A DNA stretch of 64,000 bases from Ferruginibacter sp. (GCA_025963635.1 JAOQAK010000041.1:50290-114289), one strand, 5' to 3'; counted from the first letter of the stretch, positions 7,603-17,159 are shown. The notes: generated by a model from the letters alone, not told the origin. Numbers and translations: made by a program.

Positions 7603-9216
7603 TTATATCGCCGGTGCGGCTGCTAATATTTCTTCAGTGACACCTCCGGCATATTTTTCAAAATTTTTAATAAACAATTGCGCAAGTTCCTTTGCCCTCG
7701 CATCATATAGCTCTTTGTCTGCCCAGGTGGTTTTTGGATCTAAAATGTGGGATGGAACACCAGGGCAGGTTGTCGGCATAAACATACAAAAAACCGGGTG
7801 TTTTTCGAAGTTTACAGTATCCAGTTTGTCCTGCAGTACAGCAGTGATCATTGCCCGGGTATATTCCAGTTTAATTCTTTTACCGATGCCATACGGCCCT
7901 CCACTCCAGCCGGTATTAATCATCCACACATTGACCTCATTTTCTATCATTTTCTTTCCAAGCATTTCGGCATATTGCCCTGGATGAAGGGGAATAAAGG
8001 GAGCTCCAAAGCAAGCACTAAAAGTGGCTTTAGGTTCAGTAACGCCAGCTTCCGTACCCGCCACTTTTGCGGTGTATCCACTGATGAACTGGTACATCGC
8101 CTGCCCGGCAGTTAATTTACTAATAGGAGGCAAAATGCCATAGGCATCACAGGTAAGAAAAAAAATGTTTTTCGGATTCTTTCCAATCGAAGGTTTTGCC
8201 GCATTTGGCAAAAAATACAAGGGGTAGCTCACCCTGGTATTCTCGGTGATTTTACTTGATGAAAAATCTATTTGATTGGTGCCGTCAAGAAAAGTTATGT
8301 TTTCAACAAGAGCGCCGGGCTTTATTGCGTGAAAGATCTCGGGCTCTTTTGCTTCGCTCAGATCAATTGTTTTTGCATAACAGCCACCTTCAAAATTGAA
8401 GATGGTATTACCTGCCCAGCCATGTTCATCGTCACCAATGAGATAGCGGTTTGGATCTGCGCTCAATGTTGTTTTACCGGTTCCGCTTAATCCAAAAAAT
8501 ATGGCCGTATCCCCTTGCTCACCCCTGTTTGCAGAAGAATGCATGCTCAATACATTTTGATAATGTGGCAGTAAAAAATTGAGCACGGAGAAAACACCTT
8601 TTTTTATTTCGCCGGTATAACCGGTGCCACCGATGAGTATTATTTTCTTTGTAAAATTTACGATCGCAAAATTGTGCTGCCGGGTACCATCTAAAAGCGG
8701 ATCGGCTTTAAACCCCGGCGCCTGGATTACATGCCAAGCTGGCGAAAAGTGCTCGAGTTCTTCATCCGCGGGCCTGAGAAACATATTGTGAACAAACAAA
8801 TTGCACCAGGGATTTTCATTGATCACACGGATATTGATCCTGTATGCTGGATCTGCGCATGCATAACAATCACGCACCCATACCTCTTTTTTGCTCAGCC
8901 AGGCCAACATTTTGGCATATAGCTGGTCAAAATACTTTGTCTCAATGGGGATATTAAAATCATTCCAGTTCACAGTATTTTCTGTGGCTGAGTCTTTTAC
9001 AATAAAGCGGTCTTTAGGACTTCTACCCGTGAATTCACCGGTATTTACTACCAGGGCACCTGTATCGCTCAATACACCCTGGCCCAATTGAAGCGTTTGT
9101 GCAATTAAATCATCGGGGCAAAGCTGGTAATGAATATTTGCGGTTTTATCAAATCCTAATTTAATTAAATCAATAGTGGGTACGGCAGGCATTGTTGATA
9201 CTGACATAGTAGGCAA
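7603..9216 (-). CDS. pckA: Phosphoenolpyruvate carboxykinase (ATP)
   Basis: PckA interconverts oxaloacetate and phosphoenolpyruvate using ATP, the first step of gluconeogenesis. The 537-residue protein has family length and all landmarks: GRSPKDRFIVKD near residue 68, the PEPCK signature and P-loop FFGLSGTGKTTLS near residues 243-255, the kinase-2 motif IGDDEHGW about 15 residues later, and YTAKVAGTE. The C-terminus ends in a short Ala-rich tail. It is convergent with scoB. A -7 box upstream is listed separately. Confidence 0.97.
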   Translation of the reverse strand: MPTMSVSTMPAVPTIDLIKLGFDKTANIHYQLCPDDLIAQTLQLGQGVLSDTGALVVNTGEFTGRSPKDRFIVKDSATENTVNWNDFNIPIETKYFDQLYAKMLAWLSKKEVWVRDCYACADPAYRINIRVINENPWCNLFVHNMFLRPADEELEHFSPAWHVIQAPGFKADPLLDGTRQHNFAIVNFTKKIILIGGTGYTGEIKKGVFSVLNFLLPHYQNVLSMHSSANRGEQGDTAIFFGLSGTGKTTLSADPNRYLIGDDEHGWAGNTIFNFEGGCYAKTIDLSEAKEPEIFHAIKPGALVENITFLDGTNQIDFSSSKITENTRVSYPLYFLPNAAKPSIGKNPKNIFFLTCDAYGILPPISKLTAGQAMYQFISGYTAKVAGTEAGVTEPKATFSACFGAPFIPLHPGQYAEMLGKKMIENEVNVWMINTGWSGGPYGIGKRIKLEYTRAMITAVLQDKLDTVNFEKHPVFCMFMPTTCPGVPSHILDPKTTWADKELYDARAKELAQLFIKNFEKYAGGVTEEILAAAPAI

Positions 9217-9242
9217 TCGTTTCGTTTAGCAAGTCTAAGCAG

Positions 9243-9250
9243 CAAATTTA
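9243..9250 (-). promoter_or_regulatory. -7 box for pckA
   Basis: Read on the minus strand the bases are TAAATTTG, an exact match to TAnnTTTG, 26 bases upstream of the pckA ATG. No TTTG at the expected -33 distance was found, so the assignment is tentative. Confidence 0.4.
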
Positions 9251-9492
9251 GGGCTTAGGTTTGTCATGCCTTTTCTTCCGAAGCGTTTTCAACGATACTT
9301 TATTGCAACAATTTGCTCAAACTTTTTGCAGAATTCCAATTGTTTCCAGTATAATTGAATAGTATCGAAGAAAGCTTTCGGTTGATTGAATGGCTTATAT
9401 ATTTTTTCTTTTTGTCATGTAACCATACGCTACGGCCATGCCTTTTTAAACAATGATATAAAATGTATATTGCAACTTATAAAAAATAAAGA

Positions 9493-10782
9493 ATGAAATA
9501 CCTTCCTTTGAATCCTGGATTGTTCGTACAAAACCGTAAACGCTTTGTTGAAAAAATGGAGCAACAATCCATCGCCATTTTCAACAGCAACGATGAATTG
9601 CCCACCAATGCCGATCAGCTGTATAAGTTTAAGCAAAATGCCGACATGATATGGTTAACGGGTATAGAGCAGGAAGACAGCATGCTGGTTTTATACCCAG
9701 ACAATCCTGATCCAAAATACCGGGAAGTGTTGGTATTGGTTCGTCCGAATGAATTAAAGGAAAAATGGGATGGCCACCGCCTGCGGGCAAAGGAAGCAAC
9801 GGCCATTTCGGGAATTGAAACCATTGTTTGGCTAGATGCACTGGACGGATTACTGCAACCCTGGATTCATTGGGCAGATACCATTTACCTCAACAGCAAC
9901 GAGAATGACCGTAAAGCCAACCTGGTGCCGGTAAGAGATTATCGTTATGCTGAGATGATCAAACAGCGTTACCCGATGCACAATTACAGGCGCAGCGCTA
10001 AAATTTTAAAAGAGCTTCGTGCCATTAAAACGCCGTTAGAGATTGAAATATTGCAAAAGGCAATCAATATAACCGAGACCGGTTTCAGGCGATTACTGCA
10101 ATTCATTAAACCGGGTGTAATGGAATATGAAATTGAGGCAGAAATTTATCATTCCTTTTTATCACAACGGGCTACCGGTACCGCATATAGTTCCATCCTT
10201 GCCAGTGGCGACCGGGCCAGAACCTTGCACTATGTAGAAAATAACCAGGAATGTAAAGATGGTGAAATGATATTGATGGATTTTGGTGCAGAATATGGCA
10301 ACTATTGCGCTGATCTTACACGAACCGTTCCTGTGAACGGCAAATTCACCAAACGCCAGAAGATCGTGTACAATGCATGTTTGGATTTACATCATTATGC
10401 AGCTTCAATTTTAAGGCCCGGAATAAGTATTATTGACTATACTGAAAAAGTGGGGGAAGAGGCTACCAGGTTGTTTCAAAAGATTGGGCTTTTAAATAAA
10501 GCCGATGTTAAAAACGAAGATCCTGAGAACCGGGCCTACCGGAAATATCTCTACCACGGCATTTCTCATCATCTCGGGATTGATGTACACGACCTGGGAA
10601 CAAGAACAGAACCGATCAAAGCCGGAATGGTATTTACTATTGAACCGGGTATTTATATCGAGGAAGAACAAATGGGTGTCAGGATAGAAAATAACTTCTG
10701 GATAACCCGTAACGGAAATAAAGATTTAATGAAAAATATTCCGATTACCATCGATGAGATTGAGTCATTGATGAAACGTTAA
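9493..10782 (+). CDS. pepP: Xaa-Pro aminopeptidase (M24B family)
   Basis: A 429-residue cytoplasmic metallopeptidase that removes an N-terminal residue preceding proline. The N-terminal aminopeptidase P domain covers residues 1-150 (starting YLPLNPGLFVQNRKRFVEKM, with TNADQLYKFKQNADMIWLTG). The C-terminal pita-bread domain has the metal ligands: D in MDFGAEYGNYCADLTRTVP, H in YHGISHHLGIDVHD, E in FTIEPGIYIEEE and E in GVRIENNFWIT. It stands alone between intergenic gaps on both sides. The assignment as aminopeptidase P rather than prolidase follows from the N-terminal domain. Confidence 0.93.
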   Translation: MKYLPLNPGLFVQNRKRFVEKMEQQSIAIFNSNDELPTNADQLYKFKQNADMIWLTGIEQEDSMLVLYPDNPDPKYREVLVLVRPNELKEKWDGHRLRAKEATAISGIETIVWLDALDGLLQPWIHWADTIYLNSNENDRKANLVPVRDYRYAEMIKQRYPMHNYRRSAKILKELRAIKTPLEIEILQKAINITETGFRRLLQFIKPGVMEYEIEAEIYHSFLSQRATGTAYSSILASGDRARTLHYVENNQECKDGEMILMDFGAEYGNYCADLTRTVPVNGKFTKRQKIVYNACLDLHHYAASILRPGISIIDYTEKVGEEATRLFQKIGLLNKADVKNEDPENRAYRKYLYHGISHHLGIDVHDLGTRTEPIKAGMVFTIEPGIYIEEEQMGVRIENNFWITRNGNKDLMKNIPITIDEIESLMKR

Positions 10783-11093
10783 CTGCTGGTTACTGGCATT
10801 TATATTGTATAATTTCCTGCGATATAGATTTACTTTTAATTGCTGTGCACCAGGAAGTAGGCTTTTTAATTTGGCTGGTAAGTACCAGATGAAAAGAGGC
10901 GGGGAAAAGAAAAAAGTCAACAGCTGCAGTAACAAATGTTTATATTTAACAGGCAGCCCAAAGCTTCATTTCACTACAAAAAATTGCATTTTTTTGAAGC
11001 CCAATACCGGCTTCAATCAATAACTCCATTAAATTCAATTACAAGAAAGTTTTTCGGGCTTCCCACATGGAAGTTGTCGCTGATCTCACTATT
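10783..11093. other. Intergenic region upstream of pssA
   Basis: About 310 bases without a supportable gene; a 72-codon ORF inside it (10805-11023) has no family features. It contains TATATTTA near 10940, a possible degenerate -7 box, and a small perfect hairpin GAAGCC/GGCTTC at 10996-11014 with a 7-base loop. No RNA gene recognised. Confidence 0.5.
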
Positions 11094-11867
11094 ATGAAAC
11101 AAATACCTAACATTTTTACGCTGCTCAATCTTTTTTTCGGGTGCATTGCGATTGTGTTCGCACTGCAAACCGAGAGTATCGTTATATACACCTCCGATGA
11201 ATTTACCAGCAGTTTCAACATACCTGAAAAGTTGTCCTATGCCGCACTTTTTCTTTTTGCATCGGCCCTGGTAGATTTCCTGGATGGATTTGTTGCACGA
11301 TTTTTTAAGGTTTGTTCAGAGATGGGGAAGCAATTGGATTCCCTTGCGGATGTGGTCAGCTTCGGAGTGGCTCCGGGAGTTATACTCTATCAGTTATTGC
11401 GCATTAGTTTAATGAGAGAAGAAAACGGACTGGATGCTTCTCTTATATGGTTATTGCCAGCCTTTGTATTGAGCTGTGCTTCTGCTTACCGCCTGGCAAA
11501 ATTTAACCTGGATACAACGCAGTATTATGGGTTCAAAGGAGTACCCACACCGGCTGTTGGGCTGTTAATTGCTTCATTCCCACTCATGTTGCATTATGGT
11601 GGCGGCCTCATCAATATCAACCAGTTGCTGATCAACAAATGGTTTTTGTACATTTTAATTATTGTATTGAGTTGGCTGATGGTTAGCAATTTGCCGATAA
11701 TGGCTTTAAAGTTTAAAGATTATAGCCTTAAAAATAATATACCCAAAATTTTGTTGTTATTAATTGCATTGCTGGCGATCCCGCTTTTAAAATGGCTGGC
11801 AATTCCGGTTCTTTTCATTGCCTACATTATTTTATCTTTGCTCCTCAAAAATAAACCAACCACATGA
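11094..11867 (+). CDS. pssA: CDP-diacylglycerol-serine O-phosphatidyltransferase
   Basis: An integral membrane enzyme that makes phosphatidylserine, the precursor of phosphatidylethanolamine, from CDP-diacylglycerol and serine. The CDP-alcohol phosphatidyltransferase signature DG-x2-AR-x8-G-x3-D-x3-D is present as DFLDGFVARFFKVCSEMGKQ followed by LDSLADVVSFGVAPG. Several hydrophobic helices follow, as expected. The frame is open upstream to 11067, but MKQIPNIFTLLNLFFGC at 11094 is the typical start. The stop codon overlaps the purS start (ATGA). Confidence 0.94.
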   Translation: MKQIPNIFTLLNLFFGCIAIVFALQTESIVIYTSDEFTSSFNIPEKLSYAALFLFASALVDFLDGFVARFFKVCSEMGKQLDSLADVVSFGVAPGVILYQLLRISLMREENGLDASLIWLLPAFVLSCASAYRLAKFNLDTTQYYGFKGVPTPAVGLLIASFPLMLHYGGGLININQLLINKWFLYILIIVLSWLMVSNLPIMALKFKDYSLKNNIPKILLLLIALLAIPLLKWLAIPVLFIAYIILSLLLKNKPTT

Positions 11868-12109
11868 CCTTCACTGCACAGGTAAAAGTAATGCCATTGA
11901 AAGAACTCCTGGATCCTCAGGGTAAAGCCGTGTTAGGCGGATTTCAAAATCTAGGTTTAAATGGCATCCGCGATGTAAGGATCGGCAAAAATATCAGTCT
12001 TCAGATTGAGGCGGAGAATGCAGAAAGCGCAAAGCAAATTGCAGAAGAAGCAGCGGGCAAACTATTGGCAAATCCTGTAATGGAGATGTTTGAAATAACT
12101 TTAAGCTAA
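11864..12109 (+). CDS. purS: Phosphoribosylformylglycinamidine synthase subunit PurS
   Basis: PurS is the small subunit of the three-part FGAM synthase (PurSQL) in purine synthesis. It bridges the glutaminase PurQ and the synthase PurL. The 81-residue protein shows the family pattern VKVMPLKELLDPQGKAVLGGFQNLGL and an EITL C-terminus, with length matching the family. The ATG overlaps the pssA stop, so the two are translationally coupled although functionally unrelated. purQ and purL are not in the window. Confidence 0.93.
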   Translation: MTFTAQVKVMPLKELLDPQGKAVLGGFQNLGLNGIRDVRIGKNISLQIEAENAESAKQIAEEAAGKLLANPVMEMFEITLS

Positions 12110-12113
12110 TACA

Positions 12114-12195
12114 CAAGTAGCTAATTAGCCAATATGCTAATGTGCTAACGAAAACGCAATTCCTCATAAATAGCACATTAGCAAATTAGCACATT
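12114..12195. repeat. TTAGC-type dispersed intergenic repeat, copy 2
   Basis: Left arm 12114-12149 (gctaattagcc, atgctaatgtgctaac) and right arm 12171-12195 (tagcacattagc, aaattagcacatta) are complementary over about 21 of 26 positions, with a 21-base loop. The right arm ends directly at the rsmI ATG, so if transcribed the hairpin would bury the start codon region. Confidence 0.75.
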
Positions 12196-12870
12196 ATGTC
12201 ATTGTTCGTCGTTCCCACCCCCATTGGTAATTTGGCGGATATTACATTCCGTGCAATTGAGATATTAAAATCAGTTGATTTAATCCTTGCGGAAGATACA
12301 CGAACCTCGTCTGTTTTATTGCAGCATTACCAGGTTCAAAAACCAATCACTCCCTACCACCAGCACAATGAACATAAGATCATTCATCATTTGGTGGAAC
12401 AAATGCAAACCGGTAAAACAATGGCGTTGCTTACAGATGCAGGCACACCTGGTATCAGCGATCCCGCATTCCTGTTAGTAAGAGAATGTGTAAAAAATGA
12501 CATCAGGGTGGAATGTCTTCCCGGTGCTACCGCATTTGTTCCTGCACTGGTCAACAGTGGACTCCCGATGAATAGTTTTTGCTTTGAAGGATTTCTTCCT
12601 CTAAAAAAAGGCCGGCAAACTTTTTTGAAAAAAATGGCGACTGAAGAAAGAACCATGGTGTTTTATGAAAGCCCCATGCGGTTAGTGAAAACGCTGAATG
12701 ATTTCATGGGATATTTTGGTGCAGAAAGGCAATGTTGTGTATGCAGGGAACTCACCAAAAAGTTTGAAGAAAATAAGCGAGGAACCTTGCAGGAAGTGCA
12801 TGATCATTTTAATGCAAAACCGGTAAAAGGTGAGATAGTAATTGTAGTACAGGGTAATCCAACAATATAA
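12196..12870 (+). CDS. rsmI: 16S rRNA (cytidine-1402-2'-O)-methyltransferase RsmI
   Basis: RsmI methylates the ribose of C1402 in the 16S rRNA decoding centre. The 224-residue protein has the tetrapyrrole methylase fold and the family motifs VPTPIGNLADIT at residues 6-17, ILAEDTRTSSVLL near 32-44, LTDAGTPGISDP near 80-91 and LPGATAFVPALV. At 224 residues it is short compared with enterobacterial RsmI (about 285), lacking the C-terminal helical extension, as is common for Bacteroidota. It is the last housekeeping gene before the injection system island. Confidence 0.95.
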   Translation: MSLFVVPTPIGNLADITFRAIEILKSVDLILAEDTRTSSVLLQHYQVQKPITPYHQHNEHKIIHHLVEQMQTGKTMALLTDAGTPGISDPAFLLVRECVKNDIRVECLPGATAFVPALVNSGLPMNSFCFEGFLPLKKGRQTFLKKMATEERTMVFYESPMRLVKTLNDFMGYFGAERQCCVCRELTKKFEENKRGTLQEVHDHFNAKPVKGEIVIVVQGNPTI

Positions 12871-13401
12871 AAGCGGTGGTTTTAATTTTTTTCACTGGAA
12901 AGCACGGCATATTCAAAGAAAGAGCCTTTTATCTCTTAATTCATATCATAAATAATTGCGTTTTGTTTTCACAGTGATCGGTTGAATTTGACTGTTGAAT
13001 GGCAGATTTTCTGGATACATTTCCCTTAGAGACACAATTCGATTATTGCGCATTATAGAAGTGAGTACTCTGAAACCCTTACTGCGAGATGATCTAAACT
13101 GTATGATGCGTCGTGATCTATCCCTATTCGGTGTAAATGACCTTATCCTCCAATAAAGTTCCCCTTCTTATTTAAATACTCTTTTTGCAGTATTGACAGA
13201 ACCAAATTCTTTTTCTACATTTATCGACTGATTGCAGGTAAGGCTTTAATGACCTGCGAATATATTTCTGACCACCTGAAAAATTGAAAATAGAATTGCC
13301 ATTCTTTCCCACAATTCTTTTCGATAATAATCAATCTGTCTGCTAACGTTAGAGGACGTATTTTTTACCCTTTCCAACCGGGTAGCTAAAAAATTACGGT
13401 T
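12871..13401. other. Intergenic region upstream of the eCIS operon
   Basis: A 531-base gap without a supportable gene on either strand. It holds a candidate promoter at 13193-13223 and a short inverted repeat TACCC/GGGTA around 13366-13384 close to the first eCIS gene. No tRNA or repeat of the dispersed families was seen. Regulation of the island probably resides here. Confidence 0.5.
13193..13223 (+). promoter_or_regulatory. Candidate promoter of the eCIS operon
   Basis: TTG at 13193-13195 is followed after 20 bases by TACATTTA at 13216-13223, one base off the TAnnTTTG box. It lies about 180 bases before the first gene, leaving a long leader. This is the best match in the gap, but not unique in an AT-rich region. 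Confidence 0.35.
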
Positions 13402-14016
13402 ATGATTCGCACTGCACTCGAATTTATAAAAAAAGAACTGGACGCTTATATGGCAGACAGGGAGCAGGATCCTGCCCAATATAGTGCCGGCCATATCGTA
13501 GACCTAAAACCCGTTGCACTTCCGAATGGTACTATAAACATTACCGATACTACACACATTACCTTAATGCTGGCAGGTGTGGAAGAAGAGCGCCGTGTAG
13601 GAAAACGTCCTTTTTATATGCCAACAGATGATAAGCAATTTTTAAAACTTAATCCGCCGATTGAGTTGAATCTTTTTATGCTTTTTGCAGCACACAACAG
13701 TCATTACGAAACTGCATTGCGTGACCTCTCGGATGTGGTTGCTTTTTTCCAGGCCAATTCCATCTTTGACGACAAGTCATTTCCCGCGTTGAATGCATCG
13801 GTAGCAGATCCTGTTAACAAACCATGGCAGCTAATAGAGCGGTTGAGTTTTGCACTGCATACACTCAGCTTTGAACAACAAAATAATTTATGGAGTATGC
13901 TGGGCACAAAGTATATACCCAATGTGCTTTATAGGGTAAATATGCTAACCATGTTTGATACCAAGGCGAAAGCCAAAGAACCCGCCATTACTGAATTTAC
14001 GATTGCTGAAAATTAA
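13402..14016 (+). CDS. eCIS cap / tube-terminator protein (DUF4255, Pvc16-like)
   Basis: A 204-residue DUF4255 family protein, the homologue of Pvc16/Afp16 which caps the tube and sheath at the end far from the baseplate and sets final length. Family features are the N-terminal IRTALEFIKKELDAYM, ITLMLAGVEEERRVGKRPFY, NPPIELNLFMLFAAH near residue 85 and the C-terminal SMLGTKYIPNVLYRVNMLTMFD. It opens the injection system block, whereas in PVC and Afp clusters this gene is last. The following gene begins one base after the stop codon. Confidence 0.88.
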   Translation: MIRTALEFIKKELDAYMADREQDPAQYSAGHIVDLKPVALPNGTINITDTTHITLMLAGVEEERRVGKRPFYMPTDDKQFLKLNPPIELNLFMLFAAHNSHYETALRDLSDVVAFFQANSIFDDKSFPALNASVADPVNKPWQLIERLSFALHTLSFEQQNNLWSMLGTKYIPNVLYRVNMLTMFDTKAKAKEPAITEFTIAEN

Positions 14017-14017
14017 A

Positions 14018-15196
14018 ATGAACATCATACAGTATAAATATAGTGAGTTACTTAGCATTGCGGTGCAGCAGCTATTTTATGAAAACCAGGTATGCAGGAA
14101 GTACATCACCTCACCTGTTCCGGATTTCAACTTTATGCCAACTGTTGAAACCAACCTGCTGATAAAGCGGATGGGATTAATTTTAAAAAGCACCGAAAGA
14201 ACGGGAGGCTTTACAATTTTAGCCCTCACCAACGGTAAAATTGGGCCCGACGAGTTGTTGCGTTTTCCGGCTAGAGTGGGAGATAAGCTCAGTTTTTTTA
14301 TGGTATTAAAAACGCCCGAGTTACTTAATTTTAGCGATTTGCCCGTAGCTGCGGATGCTCAAAAAATATTTTATTTTAGTAACGAAATCGCAGACATTGC
14401 TGCGCCTAGGAACAATCTGCATATCACAAAGTCAGCATCCGGGGTTGACAGTACCGCTGACTACATAAAAAAATCCGGAGAAATTTATCGCTATCATCAC
14501 AACTTACCGGTGACACCAGGTACGGCTGTCGTAAAGCATTTATTTACGGGTATAGAAATATCAGCTGGTTCAACTATCAATGACGCAGGAGAGTCTGATC
14601 TCATATTTAATTTAAGTGTTTTAAATAATGGTAAATGCGAGTTATTGATAAATAATATCGTAACTGATGAATTTTATTACACCGGGCCGGTGTTTGGGGA
14701 TCACATATTTGCAGTATTGGAATTAAGCCTCTCTTCCCTGCTGGATGCTAATTACAGGATAGTGGAAGCCAACAAAACGATCATTCCCAACCGTCCATTA
14801 TTTACCGTTCTTTTCAATAATCGAAAAACAATATGGCGCTACACAATAAACCTTCAAACCAATAGCCCGCTTTACCAGGAAATGGCTGTATTAAACGCGG
14901 CTGATAAAGCAGCTTTTTTATCTAATTTAAAAATCACCAGTAATGATCCCGCAGTTACTTTCACACAGTCTGCTGCAGATGATACGAATATTAAATTCGA
15001 ATCGGACAACCCCCAGGAATATAAAGAAAAGTATACTGCCGCCCCCGGTTTAAAACCATTAAGTCTAACACTTAAAAAGTTTACCGGACTTCCCAATGAA
15101 ACGGTGGTTAAATCCGATTTGCAATATCCATCTACTGCGCTGCTGGATGTGCTCAGTTTTCCAATAGTTTATGCTGATATTTTTTTAACAATTTAA
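14018..15196 (+). CDS. Uncharacterised eCIS cluster protein (392 aa)
   Basis: I do not recognise a family. The 392-residue protein starts at the ATG immediately after the DUF4255 gene (one base gap), the frame being open further upstream only through that gene. It has no signal peptide or transmembrane segment. Residues 1-150 are mixed with a probable beta-rich fold (FTILALTNGKIGPDELLRFPARVGDKLSFFMVLKT); residues 170-390 have strand-like alternation and end LSFPIVYADIFLTI. The tight position between the cap and the sheath gene suggests a structural or assembly role, perhaps at the cap end; AlgoCIS is reported to have extra cap-adaptor or plug parts. That comparison is inference. Confidence 0.75.
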   Translation: MNIIQYKYSELLSIAVQQLFYENQVCRKYITSPVPDFNFMPTVETNLLIKRMGLILKSTERTGGFTILALTNGKIGPDELLRFPARVGDKLSFFMVLKTPELLNFSDLPVAADAQKIFYFSNEIADIAAPRNNLHITKSASGVDSTADYIKKSGEIYRYHHNLPVTPGTAVVKHLFTGIEISAGSTINDAGESDLIFNLSVLNNGKCELLINNIVTDEFYYTGPVFGDHIFAVLELSLSSLLDANYRIVEANKTIIPNRPLFTVLFNNRKTIWRYTINLQTNSPLYQEMAVLNAADKAAFLSNLKITSNDPAVTFTQSAADDTNIKFESDNPQEYKEKYTAAPGLKPLSLTLKKFTGLPNETVVKSDLQYPSTALLDVLSFPIVYADIFLTI

Positions 15197-15208
15197 ATTT
15201 TAAAACAA

Positions 15209-16663
15209 ATGGCTGTCTTAAAACTTTCCACACCAGGTGTGTTTGTGCAGGAAATTTCCTCGCTGCCACCATCCGTTGCCGAAGTGGAAACGGCAATACC
15301 GGCTTTTATTGGCTACACAGAAAAGGCCGATAGTTATGCGGTGAACGACCTTAAAAAGGTTGCCAACAAAATAAATAACTTAAGCGAGTTTGTTCAATTT
15401 TACGGAGGTCCGGCTGTCGAAACCAACAACAGTATTGCTATAAGTGTAACAGATAATGGTAGCAGCAATTTTAATGTGTCATTTGCTTTTACTGCGGCAG
15501 AAAGATCAAAATACAATCTCTATTATTCTGTAAAGCATTTTTACGACAATGGCGGCGGCACCTGTTTTATTGTGTCGATGGAAACTTACCAAACCCCCAG
15601 CGCAGTAAGTGATACATTGCTGCTTGAAGGCCTTGACATTGTAAATGAAATTGATGAAGTAACCATTTTGGTGATCCCCGAAGCAACCAAAATAAGTTCC
15701 GCCGCATATACTACCATTGTAAATAAAATGATAAGCCAGGCGGCTACGCTGAAAGATCGTTTCGCATTGATAGACCCCTTCCAGGTGACGCCTAAAAATA
15801 CGGCTGACCCGAATGGTAATATCGATGCGGATGTACTGATTATAAGAAATGCTACTTTAAGCGTGGCAGAAAACAGGTATGCAGCTGCGTATTATCCCAA
15901 CCTTGTCACTACGTATGAGTACAAGTATAATTTTGACGCCCTCGTAGTAGACACTTATACCCTTGCTGCGGGTGTGCTGGCCCCTTCAGTGCCCGGGTAT
16001 GCGAGTGGGATGACACTCACTGCAGCCGGTGCCGGATCTGTTTTGTATAGCAAGATAAAAACCGAGCTGGCAAAACAATATGTAGTATTGCCACCATCGC
16101 CGGCAATGGCTGGTTTATATACCCGTGTTGACAGCACCAAAGGAGTATGGAAGGCGCCTGCCAACGAATCTGTACTTTCTGTAGTAATGCCGGAAATCGC
16201 CATTTCAAGCCGCGAGCAGGAAAACCTTAATGTGGATCCCTCGGTTGGAAAATCCATCAATGTGATAAGGAGTTTTCCCGGATATGGCACATTGGTATGG
16301 GGCGCACGTACCCTTAACGGGAACGACAACGAGTGGAAATATATCAGTGTTCGCCGCTTTTTTAATATGGTAGAAGAATCCATTAAAAAGTCGAGCCAGT
16401 GGGCGGTGTTTGAGCCCAATACGATCAGTACATGGGTAAAGATGCAGGCAATGATTGAAAACTATCTTTTTCTTAAATGGCGCGAAGGAGCGCTGGCCGG
16501 TGTAAAACCAGAGCAGGCATTTTATGTAAGGGTGGGACTGGGAACCACCATGACTTCGCTGGATATCCTGGAGGGACGTATGAATGTTGAAATAGGTATG
16601 GCGGTATCCCGGCCTGCTGAATTTATTGTACTCAGCTTTACGCAATTAATGCAGCAATCATAA
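15209..16663 (+). CDS. Contractile sheath protein (Pvc2/Afp2 family)
   Basis: The outer sheath subunit whose contraction drives the inner tube into a target. The 484-residue protein begins VLKLSTPGVFVQEISSLPPSV, the classic phage tail sheath start, with AIPAFIGYTEKA. The C-terminal domain has the conserved core VGKSINVIRSFPGYGTLVWGARTL, WKYISVRRFFNMVEESI and LKWREGALAG...AFYVRVGLGTTMT. PVC and Afp carry three sheath paralogues; this locus has only one. It is followed after 61 bases by the tube gene. Confidence 0.95.
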   Translation: MAVLKLSTPGVFVQEISSLPPSVAEVETAIPAFIGYTEKADSYAVNDLKKVANKINNLSEFVQFYGGPAVETNNSIAISVTDNGSSNFNVSFAFTAAERSKYNLYYSVKHFYDNGGGTCFIVSMETYQTPSAVSDTLLLEGLDIVNEIDEVTILVIPEATKISSAAYTTIVNKMISQAATLKDRFALIDPFQVTPKNTADPNGNIDADVLIIRNATLSVAENRYAAAYYPNLVTTYEYKYNFDALVVDTYTLAAGVLAPSVPGYASGMTLTAAGAGSVLYSKIKTELAKQYVVLPPSPAMAGLYTRVDSTKGVWKAPANESVLSVVMPEIAISSREQENLNVDPSVGKSINVIRSFPGYGTLVWGARTLNGNDNEWKYISVRRFFNMVEESIKKSSQWAVFEPNTISTWVKMQAMIENYLFLKWREGALAGVKPEQAFYVRVGLGTTMTSLDILEGRMNVEIGMAVSRPAEFIVLSFTQLMQQS

Positions 16664-16724
16664 GCCTGGATTGTAAATACCATCACTCATAAAAAATATT
16701 TAAAACAGTTTAAATAAAAAATAA

Positions 16725-17159
16725 ATGGCAACTTATCCCATTCCGGTTTTCCATTATAAAGTATCATGGAACAATCAAGACATTGGCTTTTCAGATGTAT
16801 CCGGGCTCACCCAGGAAATTCAACCCATTGAATACCGTGATGGCCTCATGGCAGGTACAACTGTTTCCTTAAAAAGACCGGGCCTGAAAAAAGTAAATAA
16901 CGTCAGTTTAAAACGGGGCGTTACCCAGGGTAATAATGAACTCTTTAACTGGTTTAACAACAACGGCTCACCAGGCGTAGAGCGCCGCGATGTTACCATT
17001 ACCCTGTTAAACGATGCCGGCGAACCTGTGATGGTATGGGTGGCTTTACAGGCATGGCCAATTAAATGCGAGGGGCCAACGTTAAATGCGACCGGTAATG
17101 ATATTGCAATTGAATCTGTAGAACTGGCACATGAAGGCCTCACTTTAACAGCAGTATAA
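16725..17159 (+). CDS. Inner tube protein (Hcp-like, T4 gp19 family)
   Basis: The 144-residue subunit of the rigid inner tube. Family features are YPIPVFHYKVSWNNQDIGFSDVSGL at the start, QPIEYRDG near residue 35, LKRPGLKKVNNVSLKRGVTQGN, TLLNDAGEPVMVWVALQAWPIKCEGP and VESVELAHEGL-type ending. It is equivalent to Pvc1/Afp1 or Pvc5. As the first and more canonical of the two gp19-type genes it is likely the main tube subunit. No AUG-proximal purine-rich site is seen, normal for the phylum. Confidence 0.93.
   Translation: MATYPIPVFHYKVSWNNQDIGFSDVSGLTQEIQPIEYRDGLMAGTTVSLKRPGLKKVNNVSLKRGVTQGNNELFNWFNNNGSPGVERRDVTITLLNDAGEPVMVWVALQAWPIKCEGPTLNATGNDIAIESVELAHEGLTLTAV

Noticed and set aside
7637..8115. 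Plus-strand ORFs of 116 and 122 codons across pckA
   Set aside because: Shadows of the pckA gene; pckA motifs are intact on the minus strand.
10805..11023. 72-codon ORF between pepP and pssA
   Set aside because: No recognisable start context or domain; Cys/Lys/Asn-rich random-looking sequence.
15955..16645. Minus-strand ORFs of 154 and 146 codons across the sheath gene
   Set aside because: Antisense shadows; no start context and no family features.
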